40,864 nucleotides of DNA from Erythrobacter sp. (lineage in GTDB: Bacteria > Pseudomonadota > Alphaproteobacteria > Sphingomonadales > Sphingomonadaceae), in NCBI GenBank assembly GCA_024642335.1, contig JAHEBH010000019.1, positions 1-40,864 of the forward strand, read 5' to 3'. Shown here piece after piece: positions 26,066-34,587 of this stretch (positions within the stretch are counted from its first letter, which is position 1; the number at the start of each line of letters is the position of its first letter). Below the pieces are notes generated by a model. It did not search any database. It saw nothing but the letters and a program-made list of their open reading frames with translations, and was not told the origin of the DNA. Both the position numbers and the translations under genes were made by a program.

Positions 26066-28456
26066 TTAGAATGGGCCTTCGCAAGATGAGGTGAAATTAT
26101 CTGGCGATATCGCGATTTGCGACACGTTCAGTTCAAATCCAGCGCGCGCTTGCAACGCCAACAGGCCAGCTCCTTGCTTAGCAAAGCATGCGAGAGGAAT
26201 GCGGGCAGTGCGCCATCCTTTGCCAGCCCCCAGAACGAATGTGGATGTGATGTCAAACACATCGTTCCCGACCAGCAGTACAGGGCCTGAAGGTGCAGTA
26301 TCAAGCGAGTAGGTCAACGTGAGTGACCCTTCCGGATCGGCGCTGTATCCATCAGGCAATTCGATCATCAGTGAGGCATCAGCGGACCAGATAAGCTGAC
26401 GCGCATCTTCCTGTGCCTGGTAATCAAATGCGAGAACGGTCAAGCCCGGGGCCGATCCAGCAAGATTGGGAAAGCCGGCTCCTCCAGAGCTGATCGAAAC
26501 CTGCTGGTTGAGACCGCGACCAAATATCCGCAGTTGCCCGGCTCTGTCATTCTCAAGCAATGCACAATCTGTCGCGACTTGGGCAAGGGGGGGCTCAACG
26601 GCGTAAGACCAGCCCTGACCGAAGGTAAACAGCTCCGGACCGACCGGCAAACAGCTTGCCGGCCAGCCAAAGGATAGACGGCCGATAAAGTCATGCCGGG
26701 GCATGCCCTCATTATCACCTACCAGTACATCGGCCACACCTGCTCCTTCACTGCCCGGCAACCAGGCAGCGACAAAGGCATCCGCAAGCGCCATTTCGCG
26801 ATTCGTCCATAGGGGTCGACCGGAAAGGAACACAGCAACTGTCGGGATGTCCTGCTCTTCAAATTGGCGAAGCAATGCCAGCCCGTTCTCGTCGTGAAGT
26901 ACGAGATCTTCACGGTCGCCAACGAATTCCGCATAGGGTTGCTCACCAAAGACAACTATCGCGACATCCGGGCGCACAGGAAATAGACCGTCACGCGAGT
27001 AGCTTGCGCTGCCGCCACCTGCCTCCAACGCCTGTGCGATGCCCGCAAAGATCGAAGTGGCTCCGACGAAGTCCTCGTTGGACAGCTCGCCACCCCCCTG
27101 CCAGGTGATCGACCAGCCGCCCGATTGCATGGCGATGTTGTCCGCACCAGGGCCGGTCACCAGCACATTGGCGCTTGATGCGATTGGAAGCACTCCCTCG
27201 TTCTTCAGCAGCACCAGCGACTTGCGCACCGCCTCGCGCGCAATCTCGCGATGGCCCGGTGAGCCAAGCACTTCCCAATCGCCTGCAAGTTCGCGTTCCG
27301 AGGGTCTCGGTTTTTCAAACAGCCCGTATTCCAGTTTCACGCGCAGGATGCGCGACACGGCTTCATCGAGCCGCTGCGTGGGTATCGTGCCGTCCTGCAC
27401 TTGCGCCAGCAGGTTGTCGTAAAGGCCGCGCCAGTCTTCGGGCACCATGAATATGTCGAGGCCGGCCAGCAGCGATTCCGGACAATCGTCATTGCTGCAG
27501 ACATCCAGTTCGCCGTGGCCGTTCCAGTCCCCCACCACGAGACCACCGAAACCGAGATCACCGCGCAGGTAGCCAGTCAGCATCGCCTCGCTACCATGCA
27601 TCTTCTCACCGTTGATGGAGGAGAAGCTCGCCATGACCGTCTGCACGCCGACATTGATCGCCGGGCGATAGGGGGCCGCATGGAACCTTTTCAGTTCGTC
27701 CAGCTCACCCTTGGTATCGCCCCTGTCCAGGCCGCCTGTGCCGCCATCGCCGAAAAAGTGCTTCGCCGTCGCCAACACACGCCTTTGCCCCAGGAAATCG
27801 TCCGCCCCAGGTTCGCCCTGCAGGCCAAGGATTGTTGCCTCGCCCAGGTCGGAGACGAGGTCGGCATCCTCCGCGAAGCTCTCATATGTCCGGCCCCAGC
27901 GGTCATCGGTCGCTACCGCCAGTGTCGGCGCAAATGTCCAGTCGATTCCGGTAACGGCAATTTCTGCAGCAGTCGCCTCGCCGATCCGTCGCATCAGGTC
28001 CGGATCGCGCGTGGCACCCAGACCGATATTGTGCGGAAAGATCGTGGCGCCCGGAATATTGGAGTGGCCATGCACGGCATCGGTCGCCCACATCACGGGA
28101 ATGGCGGGTTCGCCACCAGGCAGTGGTTCCACCGAGGCGTCCCAGAACGCATCGGCGAGCGCCAGCCATTCCGGAGCCGGTGCCTGGTCGTCGCCACCTG
28201 GCCCGCTGTTGCCGCCATTGAGGATGGTGCCGAAACGATAGGTCCGCACATCCTCAGGCGTTATCGTGGAGATGTCGGGCATGATGAGCTGCGCAACCTT
28301 GCGCTCAGTCGACATCTGCGAAAGCAGTTGGGCGATGCGCGCATCGTGCCGACCGTCGGTCCAGTCATAGGCCGGAGCGATGCCATCATCGGCGGCGCAT
28401 CCGCCGGTAACTGCGGCAAGGCCAAGAGCCAATGCCAGAGTGAGTTGCCGGATCAT
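26066..28456 (-). CDS. GH3 exo-acting beta-glucosidase/glucan glucohydrolase, predicted lipoprotein
   Basis: Releases glucose from the ends of beta-glucan oligosaccharides. It has 796 residues. The signal peptide ends VTGGC (Cys20), a slightly atypical lipobox, so it is probably lipid-anchored in the envelope. The GH3 barrel contains PVMWATDAVHGHSN, LATAKHFFGDGGT (K232, H233) and the nucleophile D310 in GGLVVGDWNGHGEL. The GH3_C domain includes SLVLLKNEGVLP and GGWSITWQGG, a block seen in ExoP-like marine glucan glucohydrolases. The last 150 residues form an extra beta-rich domain like that of ExoP. It overlaps the GH16 gene by 4 nt, so the two enzymes should be co-produced. Confidence 0.92.
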   Translation of the reverse strand: MIRQLTLALALGLAAVTGGCAADDGIAPAYDWTDGRHDARIAQLLSQMSTERKVAQLIMPDISTITPEDVRTYRFGTILNGGNSGPGGDDQAPAPEWLALADAFWDASVEPLPGGEPAIPVMWATDAVHGHSNIPGATIFPHNIGLGATRDPDLMRRIGEATAAEIAVTGIDWTFAPTLAVATDDRWGRTYESFAEDADLVSDLGEATILGLQGEPGADDFLGQRRVLATAKHFFGDGGTGGLDRGDTKGELDELKRFHAAPYRPAINVGVQTVMASFSSINGEKMHGSEAMLTGYLRGDLGFGGLVVGDWNGHGELDVCSNDDCPESLLAGLDIFMVPEDWRGLYDNLLAQVQDGTIPTQRLDEAVSRILRVKLEYGLFEKPRPSERELAGDWEVLGSPGHREIAREAVRKSLVLLKNEGVLPIASSANVLVTGPGADNIAMQSGGWSITWQGGGELSNEDFVGATSIFAGIAQALEAGGGSASYSRDGLFPVRPDVAIVVFGEQPYAEFVGDREDLVLHDENGLALLRQFEEQDIPTVAVFLSGRPLWTNREMALADAFVAAWLPGSEGAGVADVLVGDNEGMPRHDFIGRLSFGWPASCLPVGPELFTFGQGWSYAVEPPLAQVATDCALLENDRAGQLRIFGRGLNQQVSISSGGAGFPNLAGSAPGLTVLAFDYQAQEDARQLIWSADASLMIELPDGYSADPEGSLTLTYSLDTAPSGPVLLVGNDVFDITSTFVLGAGKGWRTARIPLACFAKQGAGLLALQARAGFELNVSQIAISPDNFTSSCEGPF

Positions 28457-29319
28457 TTCCGCTCCTCCGCAAGCTGGTAAACGCGCACATGGTCAATCTC
28501 CATACGCGCTGGCAAAGCCGCATCATCGACACCGCGGCGACCACCCCAGTCGCCACCGATTGCGACATTGAGGATCAGTTGCATCGGCTCATCAAAGGGC
28601 CAGCGTGCGCGGTCCGATCGGCGCTTTTCGAATAGGAAACGCGGAACATCATCGACTGCGAATACAAGGTGTTCCGGAGTCCAGAGCAATTGGTACCTGT
28701 GGAACTTCTCGCACGCTGTTTCGAGGGTGAAGGACGTGGTCCTTTGCGTACCTCGTTGGAAATTGAAGGCTCTGGTGTGAACCGAATTGTGGATCACGCC
28801 CGGCTCGTATCCGACATGTTCCATGATATCGATTTCGCCACCGTCGGGCCATTCCACATCGGGGTCCGACGGGAGCATCCAGATCGCCGGCCAGGTGCCG
28901 CGCTGGCATGCCAGTTTGGCGCGAACTTCGAAGAATCCGTAGATCCACCCGTCCCCGCGCGTGATCAGCCTGGCAGATGAGTAGTCCTGGCCGCCAAAGT
29001 CGGCAAACCCCAGGTCGGAAAGATCCTCCCTACGCGCCTCGATCACCAGCGATCCACTTTCGATCCGGGAGTTCTCTACGCGGTTGTTCGCATAATATTG
29101 CAGTTCATTGTTGAACCAGCCCAGCTGGTTGCGATGCGTGTCGAATACCCAGCGTTGCGGATCAGGCACGCGGCCCTCATCGAACTCGTCCGCAAAGACC
29201 AGTTCGTAACCGGCAGGAGGGCGATGCGGCTCTATCGGGGAGGAGATTGCCGCATCGCCACCTGCGGAGGAGCCTGCCAGAGTGGCAGCCGCAAGAATTG
29301 TAATAAGATCGAATATCAC
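28453..29319 (-). CDS. GH16 endo-beta-1,3-glucanase (laminarinase-like), exported
   Basis: Endo-hydrolase cutting beta-1,3 (or mixed) glucans by a retaining mechanism. It has 288 residues. The catalytic block is GGEIDIMEHVG (nucleophile E162, D164, acid/base E167 counted from the GTG start). LVFADEFDEG, GWFNNELQYY, GRFEVRAK-like GFFEVRAKLACQRGTWPAIWMLP and FHRYQLLWTPEHLVFAVDD are all typical of the laminarinase branch. A hydrophobic N-terminus (about 2-22) without basic residues should direct export but is unusual as a signal peptide. The start is GTG 29317-29319 with GGAG upstream; TTG 29322 is adjacent and possible. It follows the receptor gene by about 70 nt, which hold a large hairpin. 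Confidence 0.9.
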   Translation of the reverse strand: MIFDLITILAAATLAGSSAGGDAAISSPIEPHRPPAGYELVFADEFDEGRVPDPQRWVFDTHRNQLGWFNNELQYYANNRVENSRIESGSLVIEARREDLSDLGFADFGGQDYSSARLITRGDGWIYGFFEVRAKLACQRGTWPAIWMLPSDPDVEWPDGGEIDIMEHVGYEPGVIHNSVHTRAFNFQRGTQRTTSFTLETACEKFHRYQLLWTPEHLVFAVDDVPRFLFEKRRSDRARWPFDEPMQLILNVAIGGDWGGRRGVDDAALPARMEIDHVRVYQLAEERK

Positions 29320-29343
29320 CAACCTACTCCAGGCTCGTCATTT

Positions 29344-29383
29344 GCCTTGACCGGCGGCGGAAAAGCCCGCCACCGGCCAAGGC
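29344..29383 (-). other. Long stem-loop between receptor gene and GH16
   Basis: On the minus strand GCCTTGGCCGGTGGCGG pairs with CCGCCGCCGGTCAAGGC: 17 bp with two G-T wobbles and a 6-nt loop, starting 9 nt after the receptor stop codon. No U-tract follows. It probably stabilises the receptor mRNA 3' end or lowers, without ending, transcription into GH16 and GH3. Confidence 0.65.
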
Positions 29384-29392
29384 TGAGGGAGC

Positions 29393-32152
29393 TCAGAGCC
29401 TCACGCGCAGGCGGGCACCAAAGGTACGCGGTCGCGTGAAGAAACGCGTGTTGTCGAACTGGGTGATGATGATCGCCGATTCCTTCTGCTTGTTGGTCAG
29501 ATTGTTAGCGTAGACTTCGAAGCGCAACCCGCCATCACCGTGCGAATATCCAGCGCCCAGGTCGAAGGTCCAGTAACCGGTAACAACGTCGTTCAGTCGT
29601 TCCTCGGCGTCGTCATTAGGATTGAAGTCGATCGAGTTGAAGATCGTCTGGAAGGTCGAAGAACGATAGCCTGCCGAGACCACCCAATCGAGGCTGCCGC
29701 TCGGCACATCAAATGACTGGCTCAATGAGGTGTTCAGCTGCCAGCGTGGCGTGCGCGGCATGCGATTGCCCGTTATCGGTCGGAACACAGCGTTTTCGGC
29801 GTCGACATCTGACTGGTAACGAAAATCAGGGATGTCGATTGAATCCTTGATATTGGCTTCAAGCCACAGGGCGTTGAAATCCCAGTTCAGGCCGGCCGGT
29901 AATTGCAGGCCACCTTCAATGTTGATGCCGTAAATTTCGGAGTCAGCTGCATTGAAGTTGTAACCGACGACCAGCTGGCCGGAAGTACCCTCCGGAAGAT
30001 CAACTGTGTTACCGAGGTCCGTCTCAAAATCCACGATGGTATCGACTGCGACCAATGCGCTGAAGGCCTGGTCCTTGTAGTCATTGTAGAAGGCCGAACC
30101 ATTCAGCCGTGCCCTTATGTCGCCCATCCAGAACTCGTTCTTCGTCCCAATTTCATAGAGAATGACATTTTCGGTATCGGTGGTTGGCACAAACCCGTTG
30201 TCGCCAAGGTTGTCATTAAAGGTGCCGGACTTATGGCCGCTCGCGACCAGGGCGTAGATCAGATTGTCCGACGTAAGGTCGTATTCAAGGCGAAGGCGCC
30301 AATCGACAAAATTGTCCGCAATCGCTCCGTCCTGCTGGAAAATCTGGCCTGCGAACGGGAACGCATATGTAAACCGGGTGGGGTTGAGGTTGCCTGGCAA
30401 ACCGCCACCAGCCCAATTGGGATCCTGGGTAAAGCCGTTACAGGTCCAAAAGTCTCCGGTTACCGTATCCAGGCACTCAGGGAGATCGGCCACCCAGAAT
30501 TCACCGGGCCCAGCCGCAAGGATATCATCAACATTGTCCCGAAGGCCGAACTGGGCAACCCCATTTCCCCAAAACTCGTAGATTTCCTCGTTGGTAATCG
30601 TCCCGTCGCCATCGATATCGCCGTTGAAGATGGTGCGATCAAACGCGGCGAACTCGAAGCCTTCCGTGCCGTAGCGCGCACCGCCACAGCAGCTGAAATT
30701 GCCATCGCCAAGAGCCAGGCCATAGCGAACCGCCACACCCTGACGACTCTTCTTGTCATCGGTGTAGCGGATACCGCCTGTAACGCGGAACTTGTCGCTG
30801 ACTTCCCACGTGGCGTCGCCGTAGAGAGACCAACTCTCCGCATCCACGTCGGGCATGACAAATTCGACACCCTGGAAGAACAGGCCGCGGTCGCCGGTCG
30901 AGCCAAGAAATGCGCGCTGGTCCTCTTTAAAGTACATGCCGCCGAGCGACCAGATGAACGGGCCGTCCGAATTGAATAGCCGCAGCTCGTTGAAGTAGCT
31001 TTCTGAATCAGTGATCGATTGGAAACGTGACCAGTTATCGAACACTTCGTTGAGTACAATGTCGGGATCGACTGGGTCCCCGGTGAATACATCCGTCCGA
31101 TCGGCCAGATTGTCCATCACACCTGGATAGAAAGGCGTCAGTGGCGTCGTCGCATCATAATCAGCGACCAGATCGCGATAGCTGCTCGTGAATTCGATCG
31201 TGAAGGGTTCAGCTTCGTAGGCGACAGTCGCGCGCAACCCCCAGTGCTTGTTATCAAGTATGGGTGTGAAGGCATTTGCAATCACATCGCGCGGATCTTC
31301 GATTTCCCGGGGATCGATGCCATTGCCCAGTGGGTTGGCATAGTTGGTCCCAGTATATCCGGTTCCCTCTTCGTGGATGTAGTCGCCAGCAAGCAGGATG
31401 GAGAGACGATCGCTCGGCTCCCACAAAAACTGAGCGCGAAATGCCTTGTTGTCTTCTGCCTCAGCGACGTCGATGTTCTGGATCGGACCGACATTATTGT
31501 AATAGCTGTCGTGACCCAGATACATGCCAGCAAAGCGGAATGCCATGGTGTCGCCAATCGGCACGTTGAGCATGCCACGAAATTCCTTGTGGTCATAATT
31601 CCCGTAGCCGACTTCCAGCTCAGCATCCCAAACACCAAGGCCGGGTTTCCATGCGATCGCATTGACCGATCCGGCCATCGCGTTTCGGCCGCGCAGCGTG
31701 CCCTGCGGACCAACATTCACCTCAACGCGTTCGATGTCGAAGAAGGCTGAACCGATGCCCGCAGGGCGAGGGACATAGACGCCGTCATAATGGAAAGCCG
31801 CCGCCGGATCGCCCAGCTCGGTATTGTTCGATGATCCGACACCGCGGATCCAGATTTCGACATTGCCGCCATTGTTGGCAACCGTCAGGCCCGGTAGTTC
31901 ATCGTTGAAATCGGTGATGTCCTGGATACCGCGGGCGCGCAGATCTTCACCTGAGAAGCTGGCAGCCGTACCGGCATAGTCCTGCAGGTTCTGTTCGCGA
32001 CGGTCGGCGGTCACGATGATGGCATTGGAGTCATCGAATTCTGCCGAACTCTCTGCATTTTCGGTTGGCGCCTGTGCTTGCTGCGCAAAGGCGGGGTGAG
32101 CCAGTGCAATGGTAGAAACACCAAGGGTCAGAGTGGCTGTGATCTTGCGCAT
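29393..32152 (-). CDS. TonB-dependent receptor of the beta-glucan locus, with an EF-hand loop insertion
   Basis: Outer-membrane, TonB-energised transporter, by context for laminari-oligosaccharides. It has 919 residues from ATG 32150-32152, set by an exceptional GGGGAGGA site 5 nt upstream. Residues 1-23 are a signal peptide ending AHPAFA. AIIVTADRR (about 47-55) resembles a TonB box, the plug domain follows (to about 170; VEIWIRGVGSSNNTELGD, VEVNVGPQGTLRGRNAMAGS), then a 22-strand type barrel ending FGARLRVRL. Residues about 488-571 are a Cys-containing insertion: C488-C489, a canonical EF-hand loop (D512 to E523, DIDGDGTITNEE) and C560/C571. The frame continues upstream to 32626, but that would cross the operators and the lacI-type gene. 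Confidence 0.92.
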   Translation of the reverse strand: MRKITATLTLGVSTIALAHPAFAQQAQAPTENAESSAEFDDSNAIIVTADRREQNLQDYAGTAASFSGEDLRARGIQDITDFNDELPGLTVANNGGNVEIWIRGVGSSNNTELGDPAAAFHYDGVYVPRPAGIGSAFFDIERVEVNVGPQGTLRGRNAMAGSVNAIAWKPGLGVWDAELEVGYGNYDHKEFRGMLNVPIGDTMAFRFAGMYLGHDSYYNNVGPIQNIDVAEAEDNKAFRAQFLWEPSDRLSILLAGDYIHEEGTGYTGTNYANPLGNGIDPREIEDPRDVIANAFTPILDNKHWGLRATVAYEAEPFTIEFTSSYRDLVADYDATTPLTPFYPGVMDNLADRTDVFTGDPVDPDIVLNEVFDNWSRFQSITDSESYFNELRLFNSDGPFIWSLGGMYFKEDQRAFLGSTGDRGLFFQGVEFVMPDVDAESWSLYGDATWEVSDKFRVTGGIRYTDDKKSRQGVAVRYGLALGDGNFSCCGGARYGTEGFEFAAFDRTIFNGDIDGDGTITNEEIYEFWGNGVAQFGLRDNVDDILAAGPGEFWVADLPECLDTVTGDFWTCNGFTQDPNWAGGGLPGNLNPTRFTYAFPFAGQIFQQDGAIADNFVDWRLRLEYDLTSDNLIYALVASGHKSGTFNDNLGDNGFVPTTDTENVILYEIGTKNEFWMGDIRARLNGSAFYNDYKDQAFSALVAVDTIVDFETDLGNTVDLPEGTSGQLVVGYNFNAADSEIYGINIEGGLQLPAGLNWDFNALWLEANIKDSIDIPDFRYQSDVDAENAVFRPITGNRMPRTPRWQLNTSLSQSFDVPSGSLDWVVSAGYRSSTFQTIFNSIDFNPNDDAEERLNDVVTGYWTFDLGAGYSHGDGGLRFEVYANNLTNKQKESAIIITQFDNTRFFTRPRTFGARLRVRL
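30584..30619 (-). other. EF-hand calcium loop encoded inside the receptor
   Basis: Codes for DIDGDGTITNEE: Asp at positions 1, 3 and 5, Gly at 6, Ile at 8 and Glu at 12, a complete match to the EF-hand consensus. Helix-compatible residues follow (IYEFW). By position in the barrel the insertion is expected on the outside of the cell. Confidence 0.75.
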
Positions 32153-32157
32153 TTGAA

Positions 32158-32165
32158 TCCTCCCC
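32158..32165 (-). promoter_or_regulatory. Strong ribosome binding site of the receptor gene
   Basis: GGGGAGGA on the minus strand, 5 nt before ATG 32150-32152. It decides the start against 158 further open codons upstream and suggests high translation once the operators are free. Confidence 0.75.
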
Positions 32166-32184
32166 GAATCGGGTCTTGTTGTCT

Positions 32185-32198
32185 TGTGAACGTTCACA
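32185..32198. promoter_or_regulatory. LacI-type operator 1 (perfect palindrome)
   Basis: TGTGAACGTTCACA, a perfect 14-bp palindrome with the central CG step usual for LacI-family sites. It overlaps the predicted -10 box of the receptor promoter, so binding should block transcription. Confidence 0.8.
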
Positions 32199-32223
32199 TA
32201 TCTCCAATTGAGAGCGTTCACAA
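32195..32223 (-). promoter_or_regulatory. Predicted receptor promoter
   Basis: On the minus strand TTGTGA (32218-32223) and TATGTG (32195-32200) are spaced by 17 nt. This puts the transcript start about 35 nt before the ATG. The two boxes overlap operators 2 and 1 respectively. The -10 match is only moderate. Confidence 0.45.
32209..32222. promoter_or_regulatory. LacI-type operator 2 (imperfect)
   Basis: TGAGAGCGTTCACA differs from operator 1 at two positions in one half. Its centre is 24 bp from that of operator 1. It overlaps the predicted -35 box of the receptor promoter. Confidence 0.6.
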
Positions 32224-32229
32224 GAAAAT

Positions 32230-32243
32230 AGTGAACGTTCACA
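32230..32243. promoter_or_regulatory. LacI-type operator 3 (near perfect)
   Basis: AGTGAACGTTCACA, differing from operator 1 only in the first base; the inner 12 bp are a perfect palindrome. Its centre is 21 bp from operator 2 and 45 bp from operator 1. It is 7 bp upstream of the predicted -35 of the regulator gene, so it may also control that promoter. Confidence 0.75.
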
Positions 32244-32250
32244 AAATTCC

Positions 32251-32280
32251 TTGATATTGCACAGTGGTGCGGTCCATAAG
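32251..32280 (+). promoter_or_regulatory. Predicted promoter of the LacI-type regulator gene
   Basis: TTGATA (32251-32256) and CATAAG (32275-32280) with an 18-nt spacer, ending 28 nt before the start codon. It is divergent from the receptor promoter, with the operator array between them. Confidence 0.4.
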
Positions 32281-32308
32281 ATGTTGAATTGAAGGATTGA
32301 GGGGCGAA

Positions 32309-33364
32309 ATGACGCATAGGGATAAAGTCACAATCGAGGATGTCGCGCGCGCCGTCGGCGTATCGCGCCAGACCGTTTCTCGAGTGATCAACAAGGGACC
32401 CAACGTAAAGGAAGCCGTTCGGGAACGGGTCGAGGAAGCCATCGCCAGGCTTGGTTATGTCCCCAACCTCTCCGCCAGACGTATGGGCGGTGGACGATCG
32501 TTCCTGATCCTTGCCGTGAACGATCGCCAACGCACACTGGAGAACTGGAAAGCCGGTCGCGGCAATGACTGGGTCGACCAGATGCTCTATGGCGGCATGA
32601 CCGAATGCGAGAAGGAGGGTTACCACCTGGTCTTCGAACTGATCGACACCGATCCCCAGCTGGCACCTGTGCAGCTTTCCAACTCAATCGCTTCGCTGCG
32701 GCCGGACGGGATCATCCTGACCCCGCCGCACAGCGACAATGAGGAACTCGCTCACATGCTCACGCAACGAGGAATCCCCTGCGCGCGCATTGGCAGGCGG
32801 GCCGGAACCGACTACGTCGATGTCTTCATGGACGAGATTGGCGCCGCTGAAGAAGCAGTGCGGCACCTCCTGCGAGAAGGCCACACCAAGCTGGCATTCC
32901 TCGCAGGATCGCCGGAATATGGCACTTCCCAGAAACGTGTCGAAGGATTCCGGAAAGCGTTGGAGGAGGCTGGACTGGGAGCGGACGCAGGCCTCGTAGC
33001 GAAAGCAAACTTTCACTTCGACACAGCCGCCAGCCTCCTCAACGACATGCTTCGTGGGCCCGATCGCCCGACCGGCATCATTGCCGACAATGACGAAATG
33101 GCATTCGCCGCATTGCATGTCGCGGACAAGCTCGGATTGGATGTGCCTGATGAGCTTGCCATTGTCAGCTTTGAGGACACGCCCGGCGTCCGCTTCAGCG
33201 TACCCCCGCTCACAGCGATCCGCCAGCCGACTGCGGAGATGATCGCAAGTGCATGCGCCAGCCTGATCGAAATCAGCCGGGGCAAGGATGCCGTGGGAAG
33301 CTATGAGCTGCCATTTCGCCTGATCGAACGCGACACGACAGGCGCGCAGCGGACGAGATCGTGA
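32309..33364 (+). CDS. LacI-family transcriptional regulator of the glucan locus
   Basis: Sugar-responsive DNA-binding protein. It has 351 residues. The N-terminal helix-turn-helix and hinge helix are VTIEDVARAVGVSRQTVSRV and GYVPNLSARRMGGG, standard for LacI/GalR. The periplasmic-binding-protein-like sensor domain (about 65-345) includes DGIILTPPHSDNEEL, HLLREGHTKLAFLAGSPEY and GIIADNDEMAFAALHVADKL. ATG 32309 follows GAGGGG; a TTG at 32297 is in frame but lacks such a site. The upstream palindromes fit a LacI-family dimer. Its stop overlaps the MFS start (GTGA), so regulator and transporter are coupled. The inducer is probably glucose or a short glucan oligomer (inference). Confidence 0.93.
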   Translation: MTHRDKVTIEDVARAVGVSRQTVSRVINKGPNVKEAVRERVEEAIARLGYVPNLSARRMGGGRSFLILAVNDRQRTLENWKAGRGNDWVDQMLYGGMTECEKEGYHLVFELIDTDPQLAPVQLSNSIASLRPDGIILTPPHSDNEELAHMLTQRGIPCARIGRRAGTDYVDVFMDEIGAAEEAVRHLLREGHTKLAFLAGSPEYGTSQKRVEGFRKALEEAGLGADAGLVAKANFHFDTAASLLNDMLRGPDRPTGIIADNDEMAFAALHVADKLGLDVPDELAIVSFEDTPGVRFSVPPLTAIRQPTAEMIASACASLIEISRGKDAVGSYELPFRLIERDTTGAQRTRS

Positions 33365-34587
33365 GCTCGGAAAACGGCAATTCACGCGCTGCAATGGCGC
33401 TGTACGGCCTTGCCTATCTTGGCGCACATCTCGCTTTCATCCCCTTGCTGGTTCTATTGATTCCACGCCGAGTGGAAAGCATCGCACCGGATGATGTGAC
33501 AGGCACATTGAGCTGGCTCCTGCTGCTTGGAGCGGTTGTCGCCGGAATTGCGCATATCCTTGCCGGGGCGCTCAGTGATCGCTGGATCCTGCGCAATGCG
33601 AACCGTCGGGGCCTGATCGTTATCGGTGTAGTTGCGCTTGGGCTGTCCTATGTCCTGTTGGCATTCGCCCAGGATTTCGTGGAGCTCCTGCTTGCATTGA
33701 TGGTTTTTCAGGCAGCACTCAATTGTGCCCTTTCGCCCCTCGGCGTCTTGCTGACAGACCACTTCCCCGATTGCTTGAAGGGAAAGATGGGGGGCATCAT
33801 GAATGCCGCCCTGCCCGCCTCCAGCCTGTCAATCGTCCTGATCGGATGGGTCTTTCCCGTTGACGTCCCGGCGGCTGTACTCGTTACGGGATTGCTGGCT
33901 ATTGCCTGTATCGCCCCGCTGCTGGTCTTCTGGCCCTTGGGCGATGCGCGGAAGAACGGAGAAAGGACCAAAAAGCTCGCAACGGGCTCGGCACTCTTGT
34001 CTCTTAGGGACTTCCAAATCGCATGGTTTGCACGCCTCGCTATCCAGCTTGGGGCAGCATTCGTACTGGGCTATATCTACGTGCTTCTTGCACACGTTAT
34101 GGCGTCTGGCACCGATGAACACTCAAGCGAAGCATCAAGCATTCTTGCAACGCTCTCGGCTCCGGCTTCATTGATCGCGATTGTCGCGACCATTCTTGCA
34201 GGTTCCTGTTCGGACAAGAGCGGTCGCCGGCTACCCTTGGCGTTGTCGGCCGCTACATTCGCAGTAGGTCTTGCCTTGCTGTCGGGTGCAGCAAGCCTTG
34301 CAACCTTCGTCATCGGCTACGCGGTATTCTATGTCGGCCTGGCGGCATTCCTGTCGATAGACACCGCACTCGTTGCGCAGCTCGTATCGGGCAACCCGCG
34401 CCGGGGCATGCTACTTGGTGTGATGAACCTGACCAACACACTGCCCGCGTTCATCGCACCGGCGCTAACTCTGCTCGCCATCCAGACCGCAACAATCGAG
34501 AACGTCCTTGCAAAGCTATTCCTGGCCTGCGCCGGTCTCGCTGCTATCTCCGTGGTAGCCATTCTGTTCATCAGGACCGTTCGTTGA
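33361..34587 (+). CDS. MFS transporter of the glucan locus
   Basis: Inner-membrane major facilitator with about 12 helices. It has 408 residues. The loop between helices 2 and 3 is GALSDRWILRNANRRG and that between helices 8 and 9 is GSCSDKSGRR, both forms of the MFS signature (G-x-x-x-D-R/K-x-G-R-R). A charged central loop (DARKNGERTKK) separates the halves. The GTG start overlaps the regulator stop. By position it should import glucose or short glucan oligomers from the periplasm; family membership alone does not give the substrate. Confidence 0.85.
   Translation: MSSENGNSRAAMALYGLAYLGAHLAFIPLLVLLIPRRVESIAPDDVTGTLSWLLLLGAVVAGIAHILAGALSDRWILRNANRRGLIVIGVVALGLSYVLLAFAQDFVELLLALMVFQAALNCALSPLGVLLTDHFPDCLKGKMGGIMNAALPASSLSIVLIGWVFPVDVPAAVLVTGLLAIACIAPLLVFWPLGDARKNGERTKKLATGSALLSLRDFQIAWFARLAIQLGAAFVLGYIYVLLAHVMASGTDEHSSEASSILATLSAPASLIAIVATILAGSCSDKSGRRLPLALSAATFAVGLALLSGAASLATFVIGYAVFYVGLAAFLSIDTALVAQLVSGNPRRGMLLGVMNLTNTLPAFIAPALTLLAIQTATIENVLAKLFLACAGLAAISVVAILFIRTVR

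Noticed and set aside
32153-32626. Upstream extension of the receptor gene by 158 codons
   Set aside because: It crosses the operators, the predicted promoters and the start of the divergent regulator gene. The signal peptide and strong ribosome binding site set the start at 32152.
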